From Zygaena filipendulae (taxonomy: Eukaryota > Arthropoda > Insecta > Lepidoptera > Zygaenidae), in the NCBI GenBank assembly GCA_907165275.2, contig OU015670.1:4863501-4927500 (forward strand): a stretch of 64,000 nucleotides of DNA, read 5' to 3'. Position numbers and translations under genes: made by a program. Each line of letters starts with the position of its first letter. Within the stretch, counting starts at the first letter, position 1. Positions 36,701-49,900 of the stretch are shown here, one piece after another. The notes below the pieces were generated by a model, which made no database searches, was not told the origin of the DNA, and saw only the letters and a program-made list of their open reading frames with translations.

Positions 36701-39700
36701 CTAGTTGGGTGTTCTTTCCACAGACAATGTATTCTGTTTATGATTCATACTACATCGACGTGTAAGCACATCTGGACATGTACATAATCTAAATTCTTCA
36801 TCATCATCTTGCCATATTTTTTTAATGTATTAATTATTATTAGTTTTTAATTAGTTGAAGTAGACCTACTATACTAGTTTTAGGGCGCAAAACTTGTAAA
36901 TTGCTAGCTTAAAACCTCGTAGTTAAATTTAGTATTTTAATTATTATAAAGTATAATAATCATTCCGTATTTATTTTCAGTTGTCATTTAATTTATAATT
37001 CTTTGTTTCCACCACTTCGGTAGAAATTCTCTTTGTTTTTCATTACCTACTTCTTAGTATTTTTCCTCTATTTGAGGTAGATTTTTATTTGAATATAAGT
37101 ACATTGTGTAAACCATCACAATTCACAACGCATTTAAAGACCTAAGGCACTAACATATACCTGTTGGTAATATTATATCAGTATTAAAAGATTTAATTAA
37201 CAAAACATGATAATTTCAGAGGAAAATCTACTGAAAACTGAATATAAGTATAGATATTTATTTAAAATTACCGACTTATTAAGCGATGTGTTGTGATTTC
37301 ATCACAATTCCATTAGGTACTGATTTTAGTGACGCCACCATTTACTACCATCTCTTTTAATGTTATTTTACTCAATAAAATAAATAAATTTCGACATTAC
37401 CTACGCAGTACTACATATATGTGGTAATCCCCAGGAGGTTTTAAGTAGATTTTTCTTGAACTTCGTATTATAAGTGGGTGTTGCTAAGCTTTAAGTTGCT
37501 GTACCTAAATCAATAGTGTTGTTTATGAAGTGTTGAAAACAGCTAGGGGGGTTACTTCTGCTCACGAAAAATACAAAATCACACCTCCACCACGACAAAA
37601 GGTCTGGCTACTCACTCGCACTAAACCGATCGGTCGTGGTGACCATGCGCGTGCACAGGGGGAGGATCATGGGGGTCATGACCCCCCCCCCCAAAGACGG
37701 CCGGAGTAAGCACTCTGAACAAAAAACTTGTCAAAAGTTTCATGAAAGAATATAAAAGATAATGTATTTTAATAGCTTTTTATTTTCCTAAGCATCAGTA
37801 ATAATGTACTTGGTGGTAACTCTCTCCATCCCCCCTAAATAGGGGCTGGGCACGCGCCTGGTGGTAACGAGGGGAGACCCTTATATGTAGATACAGGAGC
37901 GGTGCTTTGTGTTTTTCGTAAATAGAATTTGCCCCCAAGTCACCAAGCTTATCGAGCAAATATTGTAGATAGTAAATTTTGAAAATGTTTACTATAATAA
38001 TTATATTAAATGTTTTTTTAAATGTTTGTATAGGATAATCTCTGGAACTGCTGAAAAGATTTAAAATATTCTTTCACTGTTGGAAAGCTACGGTATCCTA
38101 GTTCAACCTTATGCATTCTTGCCATAAAGTTGTTTTTGAAATAGCAAAGTTTCGTCGATAAGTTTGTTCCAGAGGTATTCCGTATTACGGTCGAGCATCG
38201 GTGATCGCTTAACAACTTTGCGATAGCCAAGCGCGGATCTAGGATTTTCTTGAAATGGCCAGCGATAAAGTACTTGGGCCGTCAGACAGCCTGTTTCACT
38301 CTGTCCAACAACATACATTAGTACTATTAGTTAAATGATTTGCTTATTTGTTGTAAAAACTGCTGTTTATCTTCCAAAAATAAATAAACATTCCTCAGCC
38401 ATAACGCGCGTGCCTGGAACTCAATCCCAAGCCCGCAGATGGCAAAAATATCACAAATCTGTAATCAGTATTCTCTATGCTTTATGACACGTTGTCTACC
38501 TTTTTCTGACACGTTATCGTAATCGCTTAAGACGGTCATAGAGTGAACCCTCAGTGAACCTTATCCCGCGCCTGGTGATAAGCATTTGTCACTTCAGTGT
38601 TAAGCTTCTTCCCATGTCGACAGGTACATCATGCGCTTTTAATTGAAAATAGTTTTATGTAATTAGTACTAAGGAATCTACTACGCCTATGAACTTTATT
38701 TATTTGATGTAATAAAGAGATGTTAGATAGAACAGCTTTTTTATTTTAAATATTGACCGGGTAAGCGGTAAGTAAATACGAGTAGTCAAATAGATAAATA
38801 CAGTCATTATATTAATAATATCAAAGAATGTTATTTACATTTTAACAGACTTCATTTATTTAACAAATGATAATGTATGTATGACTACTTGTACAACTTT
38901 TATCAACAGCACTCAGTCAATATCGATAGACAGTGTCCGATTACTAGTTTCCATCCAGTAAATAAAACCATGTCAGAGGCAGTGGGCCCGACCGGTCCCC
39001 CGCCTCTGACATAGACTAGTCACTAGACCCTACCTACCCCTATGACACTAGAGCGATGAATCTTCTGGTCTATGTATGAATCAAAAAGACTACCATGAAA
39101 AACAAAAATATTTGTTTTTTTTTTATTAATTTGTTTTAAACCCTGGGGGCTAACTCTTGAAAATGATTTGAGTCTGATTCCGCAATGATATATTGTGTTA
39201 ATGTATTAGATTACGCACAACAAGTCAATAAAAATGGATTGTTTTCATTGACAATCCCAAAGCTTCAAAGGTAGCAAAATTTGATTCTGTTTCGATCCTG
39301 CGATCAAATTTCGATTCGAGCTCGATCGTGTTTTCGATTTGATCTTAACTCGATTGCGTCAAGAGTGTGTGTGTGTGTGTTTTTGCAGTACCTATGATTA
39401 AAGATGAGATTATGAGATTTAAGTTTCGCATAGAAAAAATGTGGACAAATGAAACACTGTGGATACTTGTAAAATATATAATATTTATTCGTTTTATATA
39501 TTTCATACTGCGGTATTTTTGTACGCTTCGCGCTTCGGTTAATTACAAGTAATTAATCTATCATTATCAATAATAAACCCGATCAATTTACATCCTACAC
39601 CTTATGTACAACTAGTTTTAATTAATTATACAATACATTATACAATTTTATTATACATATAACTATACAACGAATTTATAAGTAGACATCGGTGCTGATT

Positions 39701-40766
39701 TCATAATCTCCACAGTAAAATATTTTTTTCACAATAAAAATACAGTTAATAAATAACTAATATAATATCTGTAACCGCTGCAATAGTGGATAAAGTTCAA
39801 TTTTATTCACTAACTTCGTACAAAAAAACAAGTATTATAATAGTATATAATAAATTTTATTCTATTAAAGCTGTCCAAGCTACATAAATGTGATGTTGAG
39901 GTCGCGTCGCCATCAAAATTATTTTAAGACATATAAACTAATGCTATATCATCAATCAGTTATCCAGACAGTATTCACAAATCAGCACCGACAAGCAACA
40001 ACTCAAAAAGTCTATTTATATTTTAAAACAATATAAGTAGTTCATATAGTATAAAAATAAATCTTTTTTTGTTGATGATTTTTCGTAAGCATATACTGTA
40101 TAATCACTGTTTTCCTGGGCAATAGAAATAAAAAAGAGAAATTGTAGAATTTAATACTGTCATATATTTTTGAAGCACCATTCGCCTGGGTAATAAGCAA
40201 CCAAGCCGATTTCCGAATTCCGGCAAACCCAACGATACAAAGCACAAACTTCCTTTTTTAAAGAGAAATGGGTTACCCATTCATAAAAAAATCATAGAGC
40301 GTTATTATTATTATAAATTATTTTGCGACCCAAGATGTATGCTTTGGAGCCTTTAAGTGAACGTCAAATGTACAATTAAAATGCATTGCTGAAACTCATA
40401 TTATGTGTATAAAATGCTTCTTCTCTGGTTTTTAATATTATATTAATAATATAAACTAAACAAAATCACTTTGTATCTTGTCTTAACTTTGAACTTTAGA
40501 ATTACATCGAGCATTTTCATAAAACTCTTCTATATTTTAAAAATAACTTGAAATTCTCGGAATTGCTAAGCTAGTCACAACATTCAGTCAAAAAAACGAC
40601 ACGTTCTATAATTTTTTTATAAATCAGTGCACGAAATAACAATATCGAGTTCACTTATTTGAACTACATATTTTCTCGTATATCTATCACACCAACTTTG
40701 ATCAACAATTTTACAACTACGTCACTAATTGTAAATGGAAGATCCATTTATAATTCCATGTGCAAT
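33776..40766. other. AT-rich spacer downstream of slit
   Basis: Starts with the slit 3' untranslated region, whose end is not determined (AATAAA motifs at 35199 and about 35696 are candidates only). Contains a palindromic MITE (34061-34298), scattered repeat fragments (for example 35380-35530 and 37985-38110), a poly-C run near 37682 and a (GT)n near 39367. No open frame here has recognisable protein features. Confidence 0.6.
34061..34298. mobile_element. Palindromic MITE (CGGCCGCACTCAGAGTC family), copy 3
   Basis: taacggtcgcactcaagtcg at the left, ctgagtgcggccgtaa at the right, with the same inner arms as at 12132 and 13972 but more diverged. Confidence 0.75.
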
Positions 40767-41004
40767 AGGCTAGTTGACAAAATTTTGAAATTAGTTTAAA
40801 ACTATAGCTTAGCATCTATTTCAACCCAAAAATATGTTATTTTAAGAAAAATAGGTCTTTTATATTAGTATTTTGGGTTTTTAGAAATGAACTTGAAATT
40901 AACCGCGAAAAAGGCCAAGATTGTCATGGCGTCTTGAATGACGTCACGTCTCACAAATCAGCCGTGTTTGTTTATGACAGTCAATAGTGTTTTTTAAATA
41001 AATA

Positions 41005-42984
41005 ATGAATTACTCGTATTATAAATACTGTATGGTGCCCCAATGTAAAAGTACAACGATAAAAAACGCCCAACAAATTATTCATATACGTTCCGAACAA
41101 TAAACAAATACGAAGAAAGTGTTTAAAAATGGCAAGGAGACAAGACGTTCTTACTTTATCAACTCATTCCACAATTTATTTCTGTGAAGATCATTTTGAT
41201 GTAAGTATTAAACACAACTTGATAAATAAAAGAAATGAATTTTGCAAAATCTACCATAATATACCACACATTAAACCTATAAAATGTTATGACTTGAATA
41301 GGGTTTTATGATTTATTGGAGTTAAAATATTATTTTGTTTTATAAAATGTAATAATTCACACTCTTTTAATTTTTTTAGTTGCCAAACGATATGATTAAT
41401 TATACAGAATATCATATTATGGGTAAAGTCTCTCAAGTGCGCATGAAACCAGGTTGTATACCAAAGAAGTTCGAATGCCAAGAAGATAGAAGGAAACGGA
41501 CATGCAGCTATAAGGAACGACCATATATGTTGAAAAAACAAAGGATGTCAATAATCGCAGAGTGTTTGAATGAACCAGAACAAAGTAGTATTCCAAGTTC
41601 ATCTGTCAAGGATACTTCTAATACAAGTTCAGGTAGGTAACAAACAAAACAAACGGATTGTAGTTTGAAATAAGTATGCAGTCATTATTATTATGATGAG
41701 CATAATATTGTTTATTTTCCAGATTTTCAAATAGTTGGAGAGAATGTACCTGAAACACCTGAAACTTTATGTAAAATAACAGCGGATAAATCTGTTCAAG
41801 CTTTAATAACACACAAATTCAGAAGTAAAGCTGTCCAGACTAAAATTAAATCAACAGAAAAGGCACTATCACCTTTGAAACCACCACAAATATCTACCTC
41901 CACATCTCCATTCAAATTGGAAACCATTAAAAATTCAAGTCCTTCTATGTCCGGCTTCAGCAAAATTACAAGAAATATATCTATTGAAGCAAAACAGTCT
42001 GATAGTGATATTTCTTTATATATACCATCTGCATCTACCACCAGTTGCTCACCTGTGCATTCTTTTCAAGTTAAATCCTCTTCTAACTGTAGTGAATTTA
42101 TTGAAGAAGACAAAAAGGTAGAAGCAAAAGAGACTATATTGAATATGATTAAAAAAATTGAGAAAAAGCCTCGACTATACATTGGTGTTCCAAGCAAGTG
42201 TTACTATCTGATTGATATAATAAAAGATGAAATTAATATTCCCAAAAATCATTTATTGTTTTGTTTAAATAAAATAAGATTAGATAGTTCATTTAATCAA
42301 CTGTCAGATGATTATGCAATGACTATATCATATTTAAGCAAGATATTTTCAAAAAATATACCATTAATAGCCAGTGTTATGAGGCCTTTTATTGTGTCGC
42401 TAGATAGTGAAATGATTAAAAAAACTTTACCCATGGCATTCAGGCACAAATATAATAATGTTAGTTGCATTATAGACTGCCTTGAAATAGAGATAGAAAA
42501 ACCATCTAAAGCAATAAATCAAGCATTAACCTGGTCAGATTATAAAAAAGCCAACACAATAAAATATTTAATATCCTGTACACCAAATGGTCTAGTGAAC
42601 TATATTTCTCCGGGATTTGGGGGCAGGACAACTGACACTTGTTTAGTTGAATCCTGTGACTTTGTCCAAACATTAAGAAGTGGTATGTTCGTTATGGCAG
42701 ACAGGGGTTTCAAACATTTAGAACAATATCTAAAAAAAGCTGGTATTACACTAGTAAGACCTCCTAGTGTCGAAACAGGTGTAAAGATGAGTAAAACTGA
42801 AGCAAAACTAACTAAACAGATAGCTAGCCTAAGGATACATATAGAGCGAGTTATTCGGCGTTTACGTGAATTTCGTATGCTTAAACCACATGCATGTATT
42901 AATTTTAAATTTGTAAAAATACTTGATGACATAATAATCATAGCATGTGCCTTAATTAATTTACAAGATTCTTTAATAAAATAA
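41005..42984 (+). pseudogene. THAP-DDE transposase, three exons, single frameshift
   Basis: Transposase of the element. Exons 41005-41200, 41380-41632 and 41723-42984 join in phase except for one extra base. Exon 1 codes a THAP zinc finger (YCMVPQC at the start, CEDHFD at the end), but the two halves are in different frames. The break is at the A6 run 41061-41066, where five A would keep the frame open. Exon 2 continues the THAP tail (MGKVSQVRMKPGCIPKKF). Exon 3 has a linker, a helix-turn-helix region (NKIRLDSSFNQLSDDYAMTI) and a DDE core: Asp of IIDCLE (42475), Asp of MADRGF (42700) and Glu of IHIERVIRRL (42844). This is the DDE_Tnp_4 type found in Harbinger relatives. Without the extra base it would be 569 residues. 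The shift may be real inactivation or a homopolymer error in the assembly. Confidence 0.85.
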
Positions 42985-43024
42985 AACAAATTAAAATCAA
43001 GACTTTTTATTTAAAATACCTAAA

Positions 43025-44473
43025 TTATAGTTCTATACTCTTATATAATAATGGATAAATATTAATTTTCCAAAAGTCTAATAACTTAACTTTTATATTT
43101 TCAATATATTCAGGATCATATTGTACTCTTAAAACTTTAACTTTTTTATTTTGGCAATAATCAGGATGGGCTACACAAAAGAAACAGTTTTTCTTTCCTG
43201 TTAAATACATTTGAAGTTGCATTTGAGTATTGTACTTTTCTGTAGCTTCACCGTTTTCAATGTAAGTTTTATATGTTTTCACACTACTGGGACATTTAAT
43301 TTCTATAACACCATCTTCAAATATGCCATCTGGGGAACCAGCAATCATAGGATAAACTGAACTTAATACAAGACCACATTTATTGATTTTTTTATTTAGT
43401 TTTTTCTCCACAGTTTTTCTTACTTCATCTTCTAGTAAACGTCCACGTTTCATAGCTGAAGTATCTGGTATCTTTGCACCTAATATGAGAGATACGAGTG
43501 TACCATCATTCTTTTTACAGCGGCTAACCTCGAATGCTCTAGATGCAGTTATTCGTCCATACCGCAGCTCATACCAAAGGCAGCTACTGGCTTGTTCTCT
43601 TGTTTCTTCTTCAACTTTTGTTATTAGAGATGCAGATATTTGAACTTTTTTTAAGAATTCATCAACACATTTCTCTTTAAAATTCCACACAAGTTGATGC
43701 ATTGAGACAGCCTGTGTTTCACTCACACTATATGTGGGTTGATACTTCAAGAGTTCACAATCCTCAATTTTCCTCTTCTTTCCTTCTTCTAGAAACTTCA
43801 GCAAAACCGATGAATTCGGTTGTGAAAGAGGGCTGCCCTTGGATAAATCTTTTGCTGTCATATATTTAAGAGTATTACCAACTCTCGATAATTTTGATTT
43901 CTTCCAATAGCATTCAATCGAAGTGCATGAGGGTTCCTCACTTCGTCGATGAACCCACATTAAGAAGGCTATTGCGTGCTTACAACCACCCTGTGAAGCT
44001 ACGCAGTCTTCACATTGTACAGAGAGGATACTCTCATCTTCCTCATTAACAACTAGTGTGCATCTATACAGCTTTGCATGAACTTTGTGCTCAGGACATA
44101 TTTTGCACTTTAAAATACATAGTTTGCCGTCACGCTTAAGCTGCACATAGCTTACAGCATCATCTCCGTATGAAGCTCGTGATGACCTGAAATCAAAAAC
44201 GAATTATGTTATAAGTTATTACAACTTTGTATTCGCTAACCTCAAAATCAGTTAAGTATTTACATTCCACAGTAGGTAAATGCGACTCTCTGATTGGTAA
44301 CTGTTAATTAAATAAGACTTTGTGTGTTCTTCACATAATACTTACATAGAAGTTTTAACATTGCGGAATTCCGATGAACAAAAGTCAGTGTTTATTGCAA
44401 AAAATTTGCCAAGCATAACGGCGTCAATTTTGGGCAAATTACTGCTGTTTGCTTTGTTGAATCCTGGTTCCAT
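43025..44473 (-). CDS. SWIM zinc finger + YqaJ-like nuclease, second gene of the transposon
   Basis: Two exons, 44473-44346 and 44186-43025, give 429 residues, starting MEPGFNKAN and splicing within an ATG codon (donor gtaagt, acceptor tttcag). Residues about 101-113 form a SWIM-type finger (CEDC...CKH). Residues about 250-400 look like a PD-(D/E)XK nuclease of the YqaJ/lambda-exonuclease type: GRITAS, KRGRLLE, SPDG with Asp 329, VIEIK with Glu 338 and Lys 340, then a QMQLQMY motif. All expected catalytic residues are present. Such proteins trim or process DNA ends. Its role in transposition is inference. The frame is intact, unlike its partner gene. Confidence 0.85.
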
Positions 44474-44819
44474 CGCAAATATAACTGTCCTTTAAGATTA
44501 AACTAAAAACGAACTGTAATAATTTAACAATAGTTGCTGAAAACAAGAAATAGCGTGTTCACTTTATACGAAATTGACAGCTACAACATAGCGTTTCGCG
44601 CTCGTTTTGCGAGACGTGACGTCACGCTTCCATGCGCTTCTCTGATTGGTGTTTAAAGTCTCGTGATTGAACGCCTCATTTTGTCGATTTTAATTTCCAA
44701 AAATATTATTAATCTTTTATTATTTTAATAGAAAAGTTGTTTTTTTGTTTACTTAATATCATGGTTAATCATTAGAAACTCCAAGCCATCCGATTTATTC
44801 TTAGTGGAAACACGCCTAT

Positions 44820-45362
44820 TGTTGATCGAACCGCCATTATTAACAATAATAATAGTTATTATTAATATATTTAATTCTAAAAAGTAAAAACTATTAATAA
44901 CATATTATATATATACATATACAAGACAAAAGACACAAAAAAAGACTTATTTCGGTTATAAATATTAAATATACGTTAGCGAACGCATCAACAAAAACTG
45001 GAGAAACGAGATAATATTGTGATGATATTTTTTTGTGAACCTCAAACAAAGAGGACGCCTACGAAACCACAAAAACATTATGTAGAGTTAAGTTCACGCT
45101 CAGTGAATACAGTATCCATGGCTGAACTTTCAGAAAGGACAGTATCAATGGCTGAGCTTTCAAAAAGCAACTGTATCATACTTGATACAGTTGATACTTC
45201 AACGGCTGATCTTTTGAGTAAGGACCAATATAAGTGGTGATTTAACAGCGACAAAAAGAAATCTCTTTAAGAGTGCCCCTTCCACAACAATAGCTACGTG
45301 ATCTCACCGCACGACGCGCTAAAGAGCTCCCTGCCCGCGGGCCCGGCAGCGGGAGGCGGCGG
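44820..45362. other. Spacer between transposon and SOCS stop codon
   Basis: AT-rich, includes a short repetitive stretch (gtatccatggctgaactttc with a variant repeat 27-30 bp later, 45110-45160). Probably includes the 3' untranslated region of the SOCS gene. No clear polyadenylation site chosen. Confidence 0.5.
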
Positions 45363-45481
45363 CTAGCAGTGGTGGTGGTCGTAGAGGTCGGGCTCGAGGC
45401 GGCGCACGCGCACCTTCTGCCGGTAGTGGTACTCCTTGAGGTAGGCGCGCATGCGGGCCGGCAGCGGCAGCTTCTCCACGC
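45363..45481 (-). CDS. Socs36E: SOCS exon 11: SOCS box and stop
   Basis: Codes [39 protein letters not shown] and stop TAG. The elongin-binding helix and the following motif are intact. Confidence 0.95.
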
Positions 45482-46847
45482 CTGGAAACGGTCGACGACA
45501 GAGCGATCAGGCAAAATTTCATCGTCGATTGAGTAGTTCAGCCGTGAAAGCGTAACAAACAAACAAACTCACATTCTCATTTATAATAGTACAAATTGTT
45601 TCCCGTGATTTCACGTGCGGTAATTTCGAAGTTACCTTTCGTACCCCTGACAATGTGTAGTATGCAAAATTTAATGCAGTTTCACTCGAGTTAATTTTGG
45701 AGTTCCAACTTCCAGTGGGAATTCCAGGAAAAATATATCCTATGTCCTGAAAACGTGTATGCAAAATTTCACGATGATCGGTTGAGCCCTTGCGGCGTGA
45801 AAGCGTAATAAACAAACAAACTCATTTTCGCATTTATAATAATAAGAAAGGATTAAGTTCATGGACACAAGTTTTGTATGGGCTTCTTTGGCCTAAGAAA
45901 ATATGGGAATAGTATTATTAATTATTATGGCCAGGACTTGGGACTGCAGCCTTTTTCTAAACTAATATTATAAAGGGGAAAGATCTGATTTTTTGTTTGT
46001 TTGCTACGATTTAAATCAATAACTACTAGACCAATTTCAAAAATTCTTTCACCATTAGAATGCTACATTATCCCCGAGTAACATAGGCTATATTGTAACA
46101 CGGAATTTCCGCGAGATCTCTGAAATTACCACGGGCGAAACCGCGGAGTACAGCTAGTATGTCAATAAAGGTATAATATTCAAAACAAAACACCAAACCG
46201 ACCGTCGTACGTGGTGTGCGACACGATGGCGGCGCGCGCCAGCTGCTGCAGCGCGAACGGCTCCGCGCGCGGCAGCGGCGCCGTCAGCATCGGCTCGAAG
46301 AACATCACGCACGCCGGGTCCTGCGGGGGGGGGGGGGGGGGGGGAGTGGGTCAGTGAGCTAAATAAAATACATATTATATTTCGTTTCACCCGCGGGAAT
46401 TCCAGGATAAAATATAGTTATAAACCTTCCTCATGAATCACTCTATCTATTGGTGAAAACCGCATCAAAATTCGTTGCGTAGTTTTAAAGATTTAAGCAT
46501 ACATAGAGATATAGGGGCAGAGAAACCGACTTTATTTTATACTATGTAGTGATAGGCATGTTATACCATAGAGGCTTATGAAAATCAAAAAATAATAGAC
46601 ACGTATTTTTCGCTTTTTCAAATTAATGAAAAAGTACATAGATAAAGCGCATTAAAGTTTAGGAGTGGGGGCTCGTGAAATCGTGACATCATTTACCGGT
46701 ATAAGTCCTATATAAATTGTACCGGGTCGTAACGTCACGCAACATCACAACTAATATACCTCTGTTATATTTTGATTACGTAAAAAAATAAAAAATACGT
46801 GTCCAATTTTTTTATAAATCTACACGACAGACTAAAAAAAATGTGTG

Positions 46848-46934
<87 letters not shown>

Positions 46935-49900
46935 ACCTTGTAGTGCTCGATGAGGCCGGTGACGGTGGGCGCGGCGAACACGGCCGGGTCATGCGAGTCG
47001 AAGCTGAACCGGTGCTGGTAGTGCTCGATGCGCGCGTGCAGCGACCGCCCGTACTTGCGGAACGACACCGAAAACAGGTGCTCCTCCTGCGCCGAGTCGC
47101 GGAGCAGGAACGTGCCTGGGGGACACCGGACAGGAGGCGGATTTATATGATAATCTTAATATATATATAATCTTAATATATATAAATCACGAGTCACGTT
47201 GTTTGTCCACGATGGACTCCGAAACTACAGAACGGAATATGATAACATTTTGTAACCATTTATAATATGGTCCAACTTAAAAAGATAGGATAGTTTTTAT
47301 CCCAGAATTCTTGCGGGAACTCCGGCACTAATGCGGGGAACAGCTAATCGCCGTAAACTACTGTCGGGGTACAAAGAAGGACATAGAGTACTTTTTTCCC
47401 GCAACCTCCGCGGGAACTCCGAAATTACCGCGGATGAAATCGCGGGGGACACATAGTAATAATAATAATCCACTTCACAACACACACAGATCTACTTGAT
47501 CCCTTATATGCAAGGAGACATGCCACAGAATCGAATCGATTCAACTCCTCACACGTGTTGTGTGTGCGCTAACAAAACAGAAAATAACATAGAAAGGACA
47601 TCTACTTTGTTTTATATGAAAACAGATGAAAAGCAGTGTCTTGTCATCTCAATCTCAATCTCAATCAATCTCAGTGTCAGTGTGATTTTCGCACACAAAA
47701 CTATTCATCACGCACTAAAACATTCATTAACGTAAAGATATGTATTAAACGCTTTATGGTTACGTTTTACTTAGTCACTGTTTTCAAAATTCACAGTTTT
47801 GGGAATATTGTGAAGCATATTCTTGGGATACTAACAAAGAAGTTTTAGGCAAGTTAGAGCATTTGCTCGAACTTCCTTCTTAGCGCGCCTGCCCCGCCTT
47901 CATGTCCTCTCTAGTTAATTTATTTGATCCGTGTGTGAGCCTGTCGTAGAGCTGGCGCCGGGGCGCGGCAAATGACGAAGTAAGATTCAAATTGATATTG
48001 TCTGACACACACAGCAATAACAGCCTTCACCGCCATTACTGTAGTATTATTATAGGCGCAACGTGCCGACAAAAATTTTATTACTCTTCGTTCTGGGATA
48101 AGAAGTTTACTCAGAAATAGTGCAGCCTTTTACGAGCCTTTTTTATTTTTTTAGAATCGGTGCTCTGGCTCCAGCGATTACCCTCCTACAAATAAACCTC
48201 TCCTATTTAATGTGTGCAAAAGTAATCTATAAATATAGAGAAGTAGTCATACCCTCCGGCTTGTTGTCCAGCAGCCTCTCCGCTTCGTAGCGATCCATCT
48301 TGCCCCAGTAGAAGGAGCAAGCGGTGATCTGCTGCAGGTCCGGCACCAGGCAATGGATGTAGTCAACCTGAAAACGAAGAGACGAGCACCTTAAATTAAT
48401 ATAGAGTGTATATAATTGATTTAAGTAATGCGCTAGTCTAATCTAGCAGATCCCCATAGTGTCTTCATACAGCTGACTCCTGCACTATCCCCATATATCA
48501 GGTCCTAGCAGTATCATAAAAATACTCTATGCGTTATCCTCATAAAACTGGGCCCCTTATTTGCTATGACCATAACACGCCACGTTAAGATAATACGCCG
48601 CAAAAACTGTCATTCCCTCGTAACCAAAGAAGTTTTACTGCAAAAAAAAAAAACTGAACCTTTGCCCCTTCTGCCTGTGTCTGTACTCTGTTCTGTAGTC
48701 GTCACGCTGTCGTCATTCAAATGATGGCCATGTTATGGGCCTACCAACAATACAGTGAGGCATGTTTGTCTGTGTCACCTGGGTGTGGACTTTCCCGGGT
48801 GCCGCGCCCGCCGCCACCGGCCCGGCCGCGCCCGGCGCCGGCCCCGGCCCGGGCGGCGCCCGCAGCAGCAACGCCCGCAGCTCGCTGCCGCGCACCACCT
48901 GCCGGGGGACATACACATAGAGTGGTCACACTCGCACCATAGCATGTTTTGATTAAAAAAAAAAAACTGTCACTAAGTCAAATTCATTACTTACTAGCTT
49001 TTCCCCGCGGTTTCACCCGCGATAACTTAGGAGTTCCCGCAGGGCTTCCGGGATGAACAGTACTCTATAAGGGACATACCCCTGACACACTTTATACCCC
49101 TGACAACGCGTATGCAAAATTTCACGATGATCGGTTGAGCCGTCAAGGCGTAAAAGCGTAACAAACGAACGAACTCATTATTGCATTTATCATAAGTAAG
49201 GATTAGCTGTTCCCCGCTGTAGGTTCTCCTAGTTTATAAGTATGATCATTAAAAGACAGCGCTGCTGAGTTTCTTGTCAGTTCTTCTCAGCAGAGGACGT
49301 ATTCCGAACTGACGGTAATTTATAGTTCTAAGAACCTGCTGACGATTACAAGTGATTGTAACCAATCCTAAGTAATAAATAGCTTTTGAATTTTGAATTT
49401 TTGAATTTAATTCTGAAGTTCCCAAGGGAGGGCCTATGTTACTCAGGTATAATGTAGCATTCAGCGGAGCTAAGATGCGCAACACGATAAAATTTTATCG
49501 CGCTATTTTATCGATTCTCGTCGACATATATATCGTTTTGTCTACCAGTGGTAACATGGCAGCAAAAAATGTTTAACCGAATTTAGTCTTAACTCAATAC
49601 CTCATTAATGCACTTTTTTGCTTGAACGCCCACAAATATTTGTCGTGTCGACAATTTTATCTTTCGTTCGATAAACATATCGTGTTGTGCATCTTAGCTC
49701 CGCAGATAGAAAATACATTTATATCAGCACAACACAAGAAAAAGAAAGAAACATGAACAGTGCTTAATCAAAATTTGTACAGATATGATATCTCTTGCAT
49801 GCTCTGCCCAAAGGGTCACCAACTCAGCAATAGGGAAGAATATTTGAAATCGGTCCAGTAGTATGAGTTGATTAAATCGTTACAAACAAAATAAAATTTT

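Larger units (their letters stand above)
40767..44817. mobile_element. Two-gene DNA transposon, ISL2EU-like (THAP/DDE + SWIM/YqaJ)
   Basis: 4,051 bp from AGGCTAGTTGACAAAATTTT to (inverse) AGGCGTGTTTCC, flanked by AT on both sides. Terminal repeats are short and imperfect. A subterminal inverted pair, TGACGTCACGTCTCACAAA at 40939-40957 and its inverse at 44606-44624 with one mismatch, supports a single unit. Between the ends are two convergent spliced genes, 40 bp apart at their stops: a THAP plus DDE transposase (+) and a SWIM plus YqaJ-type nuclease (-). From memory of the literature, this gene pair and an AT target duplication define ISL2EU within the PIF/Harbinger relatives. I could not check this against a database. 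Confidence 0.85.

Noticed and set aside
39367..39552. Possible small gene after a (GT)n tract
   Set aside because: 61 codons, Phe/Ile-rich from AT-rich DNA, with no support beyond being open.
41380..41640. Independent 86-codon gene
   Set aside because: It is exon 2 of the THAP transposase, with a clear acceptor and donor and a THAP tail motif.
43025..44146. Single-exon YqaJ gene starting at 44146
   Set aside because: That start is a GTG. The frame runs on upstream to an acceptor at 44186 and joins in phase with an ATG exon at 44473-44346.
46765..47170. Open frames with long His-Thr or Cys-Val runs
   Set aside because: Translation of the (GT)n(GTGC)n microsatellite.
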